DNA of 29,843 bases from Haplomitrium mnioides (lineage: Eukaryota; Marchantiophyta; Haplomitriopsida; Calobryales). A program made the translations under genes and the position numbers. The DNA is taken from assembly GCA_049999725.1 (NCBI GenBank), contig JBNGIS010004604.1, forward strand, positions 1 through 29,843. The letters run 5' to 3'. A model generated the notes under the pieces. The model saw only the letters and a program-made list of their open reading frames with translations, did not search any database and had not been told where the DNA came from. Shown piece by piece: positions 8,360-18,157 of this stretch; positions within the stretch are counted from its first letter, which is position 1; every line of letters begins with the position of its first letter.

Positions 8360-8700
8360 TCATCCGGATCCCAACTTGTACAGAATCCCTTTGAACAACG
8401 TATAAGGCGACATCTTGTGTTGAAACACCACTCTCTTCTCCGAGGTCATCCTATATGGAACCACTTGATATTTCAGATTCTCACTAATCTTCTTAAATTC
8501 TGAATCTTCTGATACTTCAAAAAGATGCTCATCCATGAATTGATCATTTACTCGATCCATTACTAGCTCTGCTTCTAGTGTTGACAAGAAATCCGCATTT
8601 GTATGAACCTTCTCAAGTCGAACATGCACTTCAAATTCAAATTCCTACAATAGCAAAATCCATCCTGCCAATCTTCCTAACAATTCAAGTTTATTCACAA
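8360..8700 (-). pseudogene. RNase H end and linker of gypsy B
   Basis: The frame 8629-8360 reads HVRLEKVHTNADFLSTLEAE, the RNase H C-terminal signature NADxLS with the catalytic Asp kept. A 50-residue linker rich in acidic residues and FQHKMSPYTLFKGILYK, which leads into integrase, follow. Immediately upstream (8630-8700) GRLAGWILLL-like sequence is separated by a stop. Confidence 0.7.
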
Positions 8701-9720
8701 TATACTTCAAAGCATTATCATTTGTATGAAAGATAAATGGAAAACCCAACAAAAAATGTCAAAATTTTTGAATTGCTCAGATCATTCCCGATCCTTCTCT
8801 TTCAATAGTATGATAATTCCGCTCTAGAATAGATAGTTGTCGACTTACATAATAAATCAGATGTTCAATTTTTCCCTTCACTTTTTTTGGCTCAACAACA
8901 CTCCGATTGTAGTTCTAGATGTATCAACATATACATGGAATTTCTTCATCCAATCCAGCACCACTATAATAGAAGTAGTAATCAACTTTTGCTTCAATTC
9001 TTGAAATGCTTTCTGACATTCTCCCGTTGCGTTCCACTCTTCAGCTTTCGAAGTAATTTTGTCAGTGGTTCAATAATCTAAGCATACTTTCCAATCATCC
9101 TTCGACAATATCCCACATAGCCAAGAAACCCATGAACTCTTTTTAGATTAGTCAAAAATGGAAAATCTATAGTTACTTTTACCTTTGTTATATCCAACGT
9201 AATCCATTCCTTCAAAATTTTATGCTCTGACAAGATTCCTTTGGACATCCCAAAGAATTATTTCTTTGGATGCAAACAGATTCCAAATTTTTGACACTAA
9301 TCAAAGGACTTTGGAAGAAAGCTTGGATGACTTCTTATAGTTGAATGAACACAAAATTCATCAAGGGATGCTTCTATAAAAATTCACAAATAATTTTTAA
9401 ACACAAAAGTCATTAATCGAGTAAATGTTTGAGGCGCATTACACAACCCAAACTACATCACCTTTTATGCATAAGTTCCTCAATTTGTGGTAATATAGTC
9501 TCATCCTGATCATCTAGATGAATAGAAATCTTATTGCATCTGCTAAACCCATCCATAAAAGAATAACATTCCTTCCTTGCCACTACATCCAAGATACTAT
9601 AAATAAATAGCATTGGATGGAAATACTTCTTCGTCATCTCATTTAGCTTTCAGAAATGCACACACACTCATATTTTTCCTCCTTTCTTTGGAATAGTCAC
9701 CATAGAAGCAACCCACAGTG
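8701..9720 (-). pseudogene. Reverse transcriptase and RNase H start of gypsy B
   Basis: From 9720 downward the minus strand reads WVASMVTIPKKGGKI (fingers), a YSFMDGFSRCNKISIHLDDQ segment (first catalytic Asp of the palm kept), FGLCNAPQTFTRLM, then EASLDEFCVHST. In this last piece the catalytic box, normally aromatic-x-D-D, reads SLDE (9357-9368). It continues with LKRVHGFLGYVGYC (thumb/connection). Stops and shifts occur about every 60-100 nt. RT copies the element RNA into cDNA; this copy cannot be active. The RNase H part at 8701-9060 is recognisable only by position. Confidence 0.75.
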
Positions 9721-10140
9721 AATTTGCCATTACAAAAAAAAATTTGCTTTGATTGTTCTTATAGATCTCTTTGTTCATTTAAAAAAAATTCAATTCAAGC
9801 GATATTATCTTTGATAAACCGAAACAACATCTTCTTGCAACTAGATCCAATGTTTACAAACTTCATGTGCCACTCCCTTCCAATCCTTATAAGTCCAAGC
9901 AAAAAGGTCTCAATACTCAGATAATAGCTCTTTATACGCTTCCAAGGCATCTCTGGTCCTCTCCTTTGAAACTTTACAAATTTTTGGGTGAGACATTGTC
10001 TCGATATTCACCATTTGAACTTCATCTTCCTTGGAAAATCCTTCCTGTACAATAGCCAATTCAGCAAGAGGTGGTGGAAGAACCGCAACCACACTAATGG
10101 CTTCAATCATTTGTTTAGGATGGTAAGTCATCAATCATCA
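9721..10140 (-). pseudogene. Protease-RT linker of gypsy B
   Basis: The frame 10134-9910 (74 codons) contains a proline-rich LPPPLAELAIVQEG, an acidic patch, and RDALEAYKELLSEY. The last piece is the conserved stretch that in Tat/Athila-like elements comes shortly before RT (family form: an L-x-x-F/Y-x-D-V-F-A-W segment follows). The downstream part is out of frame. Confidence 0.5.
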
Positions 10141-10359
10141 CAACATTTCGACATTGGATTTTAGATCTGATGTGTTTTTTTGGATGTTCCCACTCTCTTG
10201 CTTCTAGATAAGGTCCTCCTTAAATTTCTTTAATTACCTCATTGTTTGACTATTGGAATCCTGCAATAATCTTTTGTTAGTCCATGTCTGCTTCTAACGA
10301 CCAATTAGAAGTATATCTCAGCAACTCTTTTGCTCTTTCTCCTTGATAAACCTTGTCAG

Positions 10360-10700
10360 TCAACGGCAAAGTGATTTGCAGATTGTGACCCAAAATTTTT
10401 TTTCCTTCCAACTTGTAGCCACTCTAGCTTTGTATAACCAAGGTCTTCTCAACAATAATGGATATGAACTTGTCACTAGTGGCTTAATCACAACATAATC
10501 TAATTGAAAAGTGGCTCTATCAATAATCGCCAAAACCTCCTTCAATGTCCCAATTGGAACTACTTATATCTGGTCCACTATTTGAAGAATCTTATGTGTG
10601 GGTTTAAGTTCTTCGACTTCCAAATCATGCATCGTTTTCTCAATCATAATATTCACACATGATTCGCCATCAACTGGTACTCATCAAATAATACATCCAG
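10360..10700 (-). pseudogene. Aspartic protease of gypsy B
   Basis: Around 10680 the minus strand gives VPVDGESCVNIMIEKTM: the retropepsin loop keeps the Asp and Gly (D-G-E where D-G/S-G/S is usual). It continues in LEVEELKPTHKILQIVDQI, then a stop, and the frame 10545-10360 with LKEVLAIIDRATFQLDYVV and TSSYPLLLRRPWLYKARVAT. This is the C-terminal signature of Tat-like proteases, with the usual Gly before RPWL changed to Arg. Confidence 0.7.
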
Positions 10701-11966
10701 CAATTTCAACATCAACTTATAGAGCTCTCATGTTTTCATGAGCTTTCAAGTTCCATGCATACACAATAGACATTACTAGTTTGTGCATACATCCAGCTGC
10801 TAATCTGGGACTACTTTTTTTGAATGAAGAAACACTCTTATCAATTCTTCAAATGTAATGTTGGTTTGACAACCTCCAATATCAGCTGCCGAGTTGTACG
10901 CTTTGGGTAATTCATCAGCCGTAGCCTTTTCAAATTTTGCTTTGGTGGGTTGTGGATCTTTGAAACGAACTTGTTTATGCAACTCATTTTGGAGTTTCGA
11001 TCGAACTTCATTAGATACATCATGCTATGCTTAAGCAAACAATTCGAGATGATTTTGATTATAGTATGAATCTTTCAAAGTTTCATTAACAAGCGTAGAA
11101 GAATGTTTAAGAATTTTTACATGTGATTTCTAAGATGTCTCTTTCTTGTCTTAAGTTTTCTTCTTTGAAGCACTTTGGGTCTTCACATGATACATTTGAT
11201 ATTCATAATCAAAACCTTCTTCAATCTCCTCGATGTCGATCGCATCTTCTACCAAAATTGGAACATATTGAACAACACATTGGGGGGTTGAATTGGTTTT
11301 GGACAATTAGCCTTTGTATAATCATCTTGAAGTTCATTATAGCTTCTACACATGAGAATATTTGAGATGTGCGACTTTGGATGTGGGTATGAATTTGTGA
11401 AATGATTTAGATTTCCACAATTAAAATATACCAACTTCCTTGGCCCAACCGATCAAATTAGCTGAAGAATTTTGATGAAAACTCCTACTGCTGATGGCTG
11501 ATTCAAATACTGTTGAGTTCCATCTGGTCCTATAAGTGAATAGACCAACTCTGTTTGATTCAGATTTGCGTGATCAAAAATATCTTGCAAACATTGAACT
11601 TGTGGCATTATCTCCTTCTGATTTCTCATCAAGATCATGTTGGATAGTGTTTGAAAAGTAGCCAATAGGCGTCTTGACCTCCGACAATAGGTACAATGCA
11701 GATTATTTGTGTCTAATTGACATTAAAATATAGTGTGACCTTTTTTTGCACAATTCATACAATAAACTCTTGGTCATTTTATTGTGGATGGTCTCTTGCT
11801 CCTTGGTGTAGCCAATCAGAACTCCAATTGTGAAAATTTCTTCCCCATGTCAGCCACAACTGACTTCAAAGTTTTTGAACTTGACACTCAACTTTTCCTA
11901 GTCCTGATGTCTTCTCTATAATCTAACTCCACCTTTGCTGAATCATCTATTTCAGAACTTGTTTCC
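10701..11966 (-). pseudogene. Gag C-terminal half of gypsy B, with two ruined zinc knuckles
   Basis: The segment continues gag downstream of the copia 1 insertion. The frame 11665-11453 (MATFQTLSNMILMRNQKEI) precedes two knuckle remnants in frame 11434-11249. The first reads YFNCGNLNHFTNSY, in which the first and last Cys of CX2CX4HX4C are Tyr. The second reads CRSYNELQDDYTKANC, with the second Cys as Tyr and no His. Further down, 11038-10800 carries RFKDPQPTKAKFEKATADEL and ITFEELIRVFLHSK, a gag-protease linker. Nucleic-acid binding by zinc is therefore lost. Confidence 0.65.
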
Positions 11967-12144
11967 TATTATAAAATGCAAGCGACTAAGTATTCTTCTC
12001 AACCTCCACACACATGAACATATATTATTATTTGATTGAATAATACAAAATGGATATATATGTTAGAGGTAGTTCTAGCTACCTATAGAGCTAACTTAAC
12101 TAGGGTTTAGTCTAGTTCATCAAGGGTTCGACTAGATTGCAACA
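11967..12144 (-). repeat. 3' LTR of copia 1 (178 bp)
   Basis: It aligns over its full length with 18846-19025. By hand I count about 26 substitutions, some 21 of them transitions, plus one 2-bp indel. Its terminal TG...CA has partly decayed (TATTAT where the other copy has TGTTGT on the plus strand). Confidence 0.9.
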
Positions 12145-12155
12145 CTCCCCCTCGG
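12145..12155 (-). other. Polypurine tract of copia 1
   Basis: The minus strand reads CCGAGGGGGAG immediately before the TGTTG of the 3' LTR. The tract primes plus-strand DNA synthesis in LTR elements; the position is exact. Confidence 0.8.
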
Positions 12156-13176
12156 TAGATATATGGGAGAACATCAACTACAACTTAGAGCAAGTGCTAA
12201 CCCTACTATAGCTCCCAACAATTTTGGGTTTGGTCTCATTAAACCCCTTCTTCGTGCTCCAAAGGAAAGAGCTCCACAACCCTTACATGGATGTGGGAGT
12301 TATATAAGAAGTTTGTAAAAGTTCATTCTAGGTATATTGTAAGGATGAATGAAATATGTAAATGGGGATAGGATTATAAACATAGATGAGAAAAGTTTCT
12401 ATACCTTTTTTTTAATATAATATTTTAGAAATATATATTTTTTGGAAAAATTAGGTTTTTGTAGAGAAAATAGTCGCGCAAATGGGGGCTTCATGACTTT
12501 GTTCATGAATATGGTCAAGAAATGGCAATTGTCAAATGAATTTGCATAAATCTACAGGGCAAAGAATGTTGCGTCGATGGTGAATATATGTTGTGAATGA
12601 AACAAGCTCTGCGGTGACAAATGTATGCTGCTAAAAGAAGAAGTACTCCCTCTGAATCAGAAATGTTATTGCTGGTGAAAAATGATTGTGCGCGAGGAGC
12701 TTGCCTGCATTGTTGAGTTTATTTCTTGAAATGGGATAGATTGTTTGAAGAGGTTGTTGGATATAAGAAAGAACATAGCTGCATCAAATGGGAACTCTGG
12801 CTGAATAGAATCAAAGTTTGTTGCTACAAGCTTAAGACTTGGTTAGAAGGATTTGAAGAACTGGATGTCATCAAAATATTCAGCAATGTTGTCAATTTGC
12901 TGCAAAATAAAGACAAGGACTTCTGTATTCTCCAATCTCTTGTTGTTTTGAATATGGCGCTGGTTCTATATGTGAAGTATGAGCTGGTGGTCGACTTGAT
13001 ATGTACTACAGCTGGATAAATAAAAATATGTCAGTGCAGCTTGTATTGAACTTCTCCATGATTACTTGGATGCGGATTGGATTGGTGTAGGAGATGAGTT
13101 GTTGATGTTAGGAGGTAGATTGCTATAATTTGTCAACAGTGTACTCAGAAAAGATAAGTAATACTTAGTGAAAATG
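12156..13176 (-). other. Long 3' untranslated segment of copia 1
   Basis: About 1 kb between the RNase H stop and the polypurine tract has no pol similarity. On the minus strand it is full of stops. A 97-codon open frame lies on the opposite strand (12726-13019). Confidence 0.55.
12726..13019 (+). CDS. Hypothetical 97-codon antisense ORF in the 3' region of copia 1
   Basis: The ORF starts at an ATG (MKWDRLFEEVVGYKKEHSC) and runs to a TAA; it is rich in Lys, Leu, Val and Cys with a helical look (WELWLNRIKVCCYKLKTWL). No family is recognised, no signal peptide or membrane segment is obvious, and no promoter is evident. Some plant LTR elements (for example Grande-type) carry antisense ORFs downstream of pol, which makes the position notable. 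It may equally be a chance frame in sequence that is about 35-40% GC. Confidence 0.2.
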   Translation: MKWDRLFEEVVGYKKEHSCIKWELWLNRIKVCCYKLKTWLEGFEELDVIKIFSNVVNLLQNKDKDFCILQSLVVLNMALVLYVKYELVVDLICTTAG

Positions 13177-13674
13177 TTATTTATGATGTTTTGGTCCTTG
13201 ATTCAATAATGTAGATAATTTCCTCACGCCAATGCTTAGGGTATGATCTTTGTGAAATGATGGTGGCAAGGGCTTAGTGAATAGATCTGCTGTGTTCTGG
13301 ACAATGGAGATCCATTCAACTTTGATCTTATCAACATGTTGCTTATGGGTGTAGAACAATTTCAGAGCAATATGTTTTATCCTATCTCCTTTGATGAAGC
13401 CCTGTGTTTTTTTATCCACACAAGGTTTATTATCCTCACATTATATAATTGTAGGCTCTGTAGAGATTGGTTGGCATGTATTCTTGTGAATGTGCTCAAT
13501 CATATTTCTGAGCTATACACACTCCATGGTGGCTTCATATAAAGCAATGATCTCTGCGTGATTTGAGGATGTGGTTGTTAGGGATTATTTAATGCTTTTT
13601 CATGAAAGAGTTGTTGTGTCTTGAAGAAACACACATCCCGTTTGGGATTTAGCATCTTCATGATTAGACAAATA
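13177..13674 (-). pseudogene. RNase H domain of copia 1
   Basis: Minus-strand reading of 13660-13450 gives KSQTGCVFLQDTTTLS, a stop, then SSNHAEIIALYEATMECV and CEDNKPCVDKKTQGFIKGDR. The catalytic acidic pattern (HAEIIAL with Glu, EDN with Asp) is retained. The frame 13419-13177 adds RIKHIALKLFYTHKQHVDK and NTADLFTKPLPPSFH, the standard C-terminus of this copia family (xADLFTKxLP). Stops replace residues before LRN, ahead of CEDN and after TLS. Confidence 0.8.
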
Positions 13675-15190
13675 TCATGTGTCTACATAACTAGTAATAG
13701 TTGCACTCATATCTTTGGGAAAGTATAATCCCATATCTGTAGTTCCATGTAGGTATCTAGATACTCTTTTGACACCATTCCAATGTTGAATGGTTGGTTG
13801 GGAACTGTGCCTTGCTAGAAGGATGATTGCAAAACTAATGTCTAGTTTGGCCTGGTTGGTTAAATACAACAGTCCTCCTATTGTCGATAGATAGGGTTTT
13901 CCAGATCCTAAGGTTGGTTCATTTTCTCTTTGCTTTGTAAACATGTATTTCAATATGTCAAGAGTTCTCAAATCCATAGGAGTACTCACTGGGTGTGAAC
14001 TCTGCATATTAAATTGTTGTAGAATCTTCTTTATATAGGTTGATTGATGGATCAATATGACTTTGGGTAGGTATTCATATTGTATGCTAAGACAATAACT
14101 TGGCTGACCAATATCTTTCATATCAAAGAGGCCTTTCATTATGAAGATTGTTTTTGTAATTAAAGATGGAGTTCCTAGAATAAATATATCATCCACATAT
14201 ACAAACAAAATGATAAATTCCTTGCCTTCTTGTTTGAGGAATAGATATGGAGCTATATCTTCATTAATGAAGTTTAAGGTGAGCATCCCAACCTTGAATC
14301 TCTTATACCAGATTTTGCCGCTTTGTTTTAAGCCATAGATTGAGCGTAGCACCTGTACTGCAAAGGCTTTTATGTTGTTATCTTTCTGGGATTTCTTAGA
14401 TGCATGTCTTTCAATGTCCTTGATAACTTGTAGCACATGTGGCCTCTTCCAGTGCTCAATAGGAGGTCCACTGGGAATTGTATAAGCTAAAAGCTAATAC
14501 TGTGTGTACAACATACTCTGTAAATGCGAGACTATAGGTCCAAGCTGTTTTTGGTGCTCTTTCTAGTGCTCGATAGGAGTCCCACTAGAGTTTCCATCAA
14601 CTATAGGCTGAGTGGTCTTGTTGACAAATGACAAAGAGACGTTATTGGCTAAAGGCGGATGAGTATAGCTTGTCATGCTCTTAGCATGTGGGACCATAGG
14701 TCCTCTTTTGGCTAGACCTGTTATTTTCTAAGTTCCAGCAAGTAATGCGGCATTGTTTGCTTTATACTTCTCCCCCTAAATATGAAATACTACTCGTCTG
14801 AGTAATTTGTGGAGCGCTGCCATATAAACTTCAATATCCATTATGTCATTTAGATAGGCAGTGACTACAATAATCATATGTATGACTAGCTTATTAATCA
14901 ATGCAAAAGCAATTAAATATCTTTGTGTTATGGCATCCATCACCGATGAGTATGTTAAGTCATAGTCTCGACCATAAATTTGGGTATGGCCCTTTGCAAC
15001 TAGTCTGGCTTTGTATCTGACTACTTAGCCTTGTGCATTTCTTTTCTTCACAAAGACAAATTTGTATCCGACAAAATTTGCATCTGCTGGTGCAGATACT
15101 ATAGAGCCAAAGACTTGTCTCTTTATAAGTGAGTCCAATTCAGAGTTAATGACCTCCTCTCATTTGGGCCAATCACTTCTCTTTTGTGCT
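13675..15190 (-). pseudogene. Reverse transcriptase of copia 1, with an internal repeated insert
   Basis: The frame 14436-13675 (253 codons) carries VLRSIYGLKQSGKIWYKRF, then FVYVDDIFILG with the YVDD catalytic box intact, KDIGQPSYCLSIQYE, and YLTNQAKLDISFAIILLAR. Upstream, 15100-14816 gives ADANFVGYKFVFVKKRNAQG, a stop, YKARLVAKGHTQIYGRDYDL, and DIMDIEVYM. Between EVYM (about 14816) and LRSIYGLKQ (about 14350) the family normally needs only about 20-40 codons; here there are about 150, including a two-unit repeat (14451-14541 and 14565-14702). At least three in-frame stops occur. Confidence 0.8.
14451..14702 (-). repeat. Imperfect direct repeat inside the RT of copia 1
   Basis: Two units share their ends on the plus strand: AGTGCTC(A/G)ATAGGAG at 14451 and 14565, and GA(C)(T/C)ATAGGTCC ending at 14541 and 14702. 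The second unit carries about 45-50 extra bases. At protein level on the minus strand both units give GP-V-H--SM ... S--PIEH-K. Confidence 0.6.
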
Positions 15191-15192
15191 TC

Positions 15193-15594
15193 TTAAATTG
15201 TAAGTGGATGAGGGAGATCACCGCTAATTTCTTGTGATATTAAGAATGCAAAATGATCATCTATGGTAGTATTTTCTCTAGACCATACTTTCCCTGCATG
15301 CATATACTGAATGGAAACTTCCTCATTACCCTCAGAAGGAAGTATTTCAGGTTCAATAGGTGTATGAAGAGGAGTTGGTTCCATTATATGCATCATAACT
15401 TGTCTCTGTTTGGGATGGATATCTTTAGATCCTAGAGGGCAACCTCTCTTCGTTCTTGGTATGGTATCTATTGCCATTGTTTCAGTAGGTTGCACCCTAG
15501 CAGGGACACTAACTGCATCAATATGTGACCTTGATACATTTGCAGCATCATTGAATGTATTTGGTAGTTTCTCTAAGATCTGATGTAAATTCAA
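15193..15594 (-). pseudogene. Integrase-RT linker of copia 1
   Basis: This 133-codon open frame contains the hallmark PRTKRGCPLGSKDIHPKQRQ, which in this plant copia family (PKRGRPxGSKDxxPRKRK) links integrase to RT and looks like a basic nuclear-targeting patch. It also contains a polar middle and an HPLTI end that leads into RT. It is the longest undisturbed linker among the elements here apart from copia 3. The Arg to Cys change in the patch is a CGT/TGT-type transition. Confidence 0.75.
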
Positions 15595-16700
15595 GATATG
15601 TTGGACCTTGACTTCTGTTTGTCGGGTTTGAGGTTCATTCAGAAATGTATCCTTGGTTTTCCAGATTAGTTTAAGATTGTTTGCAGTATCTGAGCTCTAT
15701 TCAATTCCTACAGGTAAATATATATCTTTGAAGAAATGGAAGTCTTGGAATCTAGCTCTGGAAAAATCCCCAGTTGTTGGTTCTAGGAATCTAATTATGG
15801 ATGGAGATTCAAAGCTAATACATATCCCTTTATGGCATTGAGGGCCCATTTTTTTACATTTAGGGTCCAAAATTGAAACTAGGACTTGGCATCCAAAGGT
15901 TCACAGATATGAGATATTTGGGACTAAACCAAATACTATGTGATGTAGAGAGAGTGAATTGAATGTTGAAGGTCTGTATTTTGATAATGCAGCTGCGTGA
16001 AGTACTGCATGACCCCATGTAGTAGATGAGAGTCATGTGTTCATTAATAATGGACATGCGATCATATGCAATCTTCTTATAATTGATTCAGCTATACCAT
16101 TCTTAAAGTGTACATAGGGCACAAGGTATTGGGCTTCTATGCTTGATTATGAGACAAAAATCATCAAAAGTTTTTGAGGTGAATTCTCTTGCTCCATCAA
16201 CTTGTAAAGTCTTAATTGGACATTCTGGAAATTGTGCTCTCAATTTAAGGATATTCGCTAGAAGGTGTGCAAAGACTAAGTTTCTGATCGACAATAGGGA
16301 GACTTGTGACCATTTAGTGGAGGAGTCAATTGTGACTAGAAAAAAAATCTAAATGGTCCACTAGATGGTTCAATAGGACCACAGACATTTGCATTTAATT
16401 GCTCCAAAAATTTGGGAATGGTATGGATCGTTTTTAATACGGCTAAATGTGTAGAAAATTTTCCTTGTGAGCAAGCTAGACATGGTACTTTCATGACGTG
16501 TGTACATGCATTAGGTGGTATGCCAATTGAGTTGTGAAGGATTCTTCTTTACATAGTGGTTCATAGGTGTCCTAGTCTATTATGCCATAATGTTGTAATG
16601 CATATTACAATTTTCTCAGCTAAGTATGTATGTATTTGTGTCACATACAAACCAAAAGGTTGTGCAAGTAGTGTCTCTTTAATATGTATACCCTATGAAT
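15595..16700 (-). pseudogene. Integrase of copia 1
   Basis: Minus-strand reading gives LWHNRLGHL (zinc histidines) and CLACSQGKF (zinc cysteines) at about 16600-16450. The core start ALNANVCGPIEP-like segment follows at 16395-16360, where the first catalytic Asp is Asn (AAT, 16387-16389; local sequence EQLNANVCGPI). The frame 16294-16103 has FAHLLANILKLRAQFP and KTLQVDGAREFTSKTFDDF, keeping the second Asp. The frame 16057-15860 has IINEHMTLIYYMGSCS, where the helix after the catalytic Glu is expected. Stops and shifts interrupt at about 16330, 16100 and 15850. Confidence 0.75.
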
Positions 16701-16704
16701 CTTT

Positions 16705-17169
16705 CTAAATAATGTTGAGGACTTCTCTTTGTTGTTGATTATCAATATATATGTGTAGTTGATTTGCTCGTATATCTTGGAAGCTAATCAAGTTGTGTGT
16801 GGATGTAAGTACAAATATGGCAACGACTATATGGATAACTATGCCTTTGAGAAGTATAACTGTGGCTGGGCCATGGCCTTCCTCTATTTGTTTTTGGCTT
16901 GTAATGGTAGTTATGGGCCTATTGGATGGTGTAATAAATGAAAAGTATTTCTTATTTCTTAAAATAGAGTGTGACGTGCCACTGTCTATGATGTAGGTTA
17001 TTTGTTCATCCAAAGGAAGCATTTCATTTACATACCCAACAACATGAGATTCTGGACAACATAAGATCGCTACACTTATGTACTCTGTAAGATCTTGATT
17101 TATTTCCAAGAAATTTCCTTGTGTTTCTATCATTGTAGTGTTTAATTGATTTGTGTATAGTCTGGCCAA
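16705..17169 (-). pseudogene. Aspartic protease of copia 1 (open 154-codon frame)
   Basis: The frame keeps ITYIIDSGTSHSILRNKKYF, the copia protease active site D-S-G-T with the usual S/N-H partner. It continues with GHGPATVILLKGIVIHIVVA and HNLISFQDIRANQLH, the gag-pre-integrase approach. The upstream end of the frame runs directly from the zinc knuckle at 17185-17226. It cleaves the single gag-pol polyprotein typical of copia. It is probably part of one large broken ORF rather than an independent gene. Confidence 0.8.
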
Positions 17170-17184
17170 ATGTGCAGGTACTTG

Positions 17185-17226
17185 ACAATCTCTTCTAGTA
17201 TGTCCTAAAATCCCACATCGGTGACA
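17185..17226 (-). other. Gag zinc knuckle of copia 1, intact CCHC
   Basis: The minus strand reads CHRCGILGHTRRDC, a perfect CX2CX4HX4C nucleocapsid motif. It is one of only two intact knuckles in the window. Confidence 0.85.
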
Positions 17227-18157
17227 TTTTAGGGAGGTCCCATTTATATTAATGAAGCTCTAAAAGTATTTCTTCCTTGACCTCGTCTCCGGTAAGTGTT
17301 TCTATTATGCTATCTTGGATTGCTTTGCATTTGGCCTACATTTCTCTCTCTAAAAGAGGAGCTTTGTCCTCTACCCAAAAAAATCCACTTCTTCCTCTGT
17401 ATGTGCCTCTCCCCTTGATATTTCTTTGGTTTGAATTGATATCATATGTTGCTAGCATGGCATGTGGTATTGAAGTTGGTAGGGTTCGAGGTGACATCAA
17501 CTTAGAATTTTCTAAGAGTAAAATTTGATGTTTTTTGGCTACCAACATGTGAGCAATAAGCTGTGAGTAATGATTGAAATTCATATTTCTATATTGTGTT
17601 GCTAACACCAAATTGGTGGCATAAAATGTAGATAAGATTTTTTTAATTTTCTAAAGATCATCTACTGGATGTCTGCAAACAGCAAGCTAGGAGACACTCT
17701 AGAACAACTCGCTATTATATTCTACCACTGTTCAGTAATCCTGGACTTACAGATTGATTCAGTCATGGCAAGCAGCAAATAAAGAAATAATTCTTATATG
17801 GTCGAATCTTGTTTTTAACTCATCCCATAACCTTATGGGATTGTACTCATTGAGATATTGTTTTTTAAGGGATTTTGCCAAATGATGTCTCATAAAGACT
17901 AATGCCTTTGCTTTGTCCTATAGGTTAGGACCTTTGTCTATAAGAACGGTATCTTCAAGACCTTTAGCTGCAAGGTGAGCTTCTATATCTAGGCTCCATA
18001 AGAGGTAATTTGACCTATCTATTCCCAACTCTTTTAAGTTGAGCTTTTGAATTGTATACATGTTGTATAAAATGTCAAATGTTCAAGGTAATCTCTGTAG
18101 TAGGTGGATTAGATTATTTTATGTTAGATGAGTTGAAGGATAGGTAGAATTGCTCAT
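17227..18157 (-). pseudogene. Gag capsid region of copia 1
   Basis: The probable start is the ATG at 18157 (MSNSTYPSTHLT, then a stop). The capsid part reads LNLKELGIDRSNYLLWSLDI, GLEDTVLIDKGPN, KAKALVFMRHHLAKSLKKQYL and NPIRLWDELKTRFDH, the UBN2/retrotran-gag pattern of plant copia gags. Further on, the frame 17611-17336 carries MVLATQYRNMNFNHYSQL and an Arg/Gly-rich KGRGTYRGRSG stretch before the zinc knuckle. At least four in-frame stops are present. Confidence 0.75.

Noticed and set aside
3171-9720. Integrated pararetrovirus (caulimovirus-like) origin for the RT fragments
   Set aside because: Integrase domains, LTR, primer site and polypurine tracts place the fragments in Ty3/gypsy; no movement protein or viral coat motif was seen.
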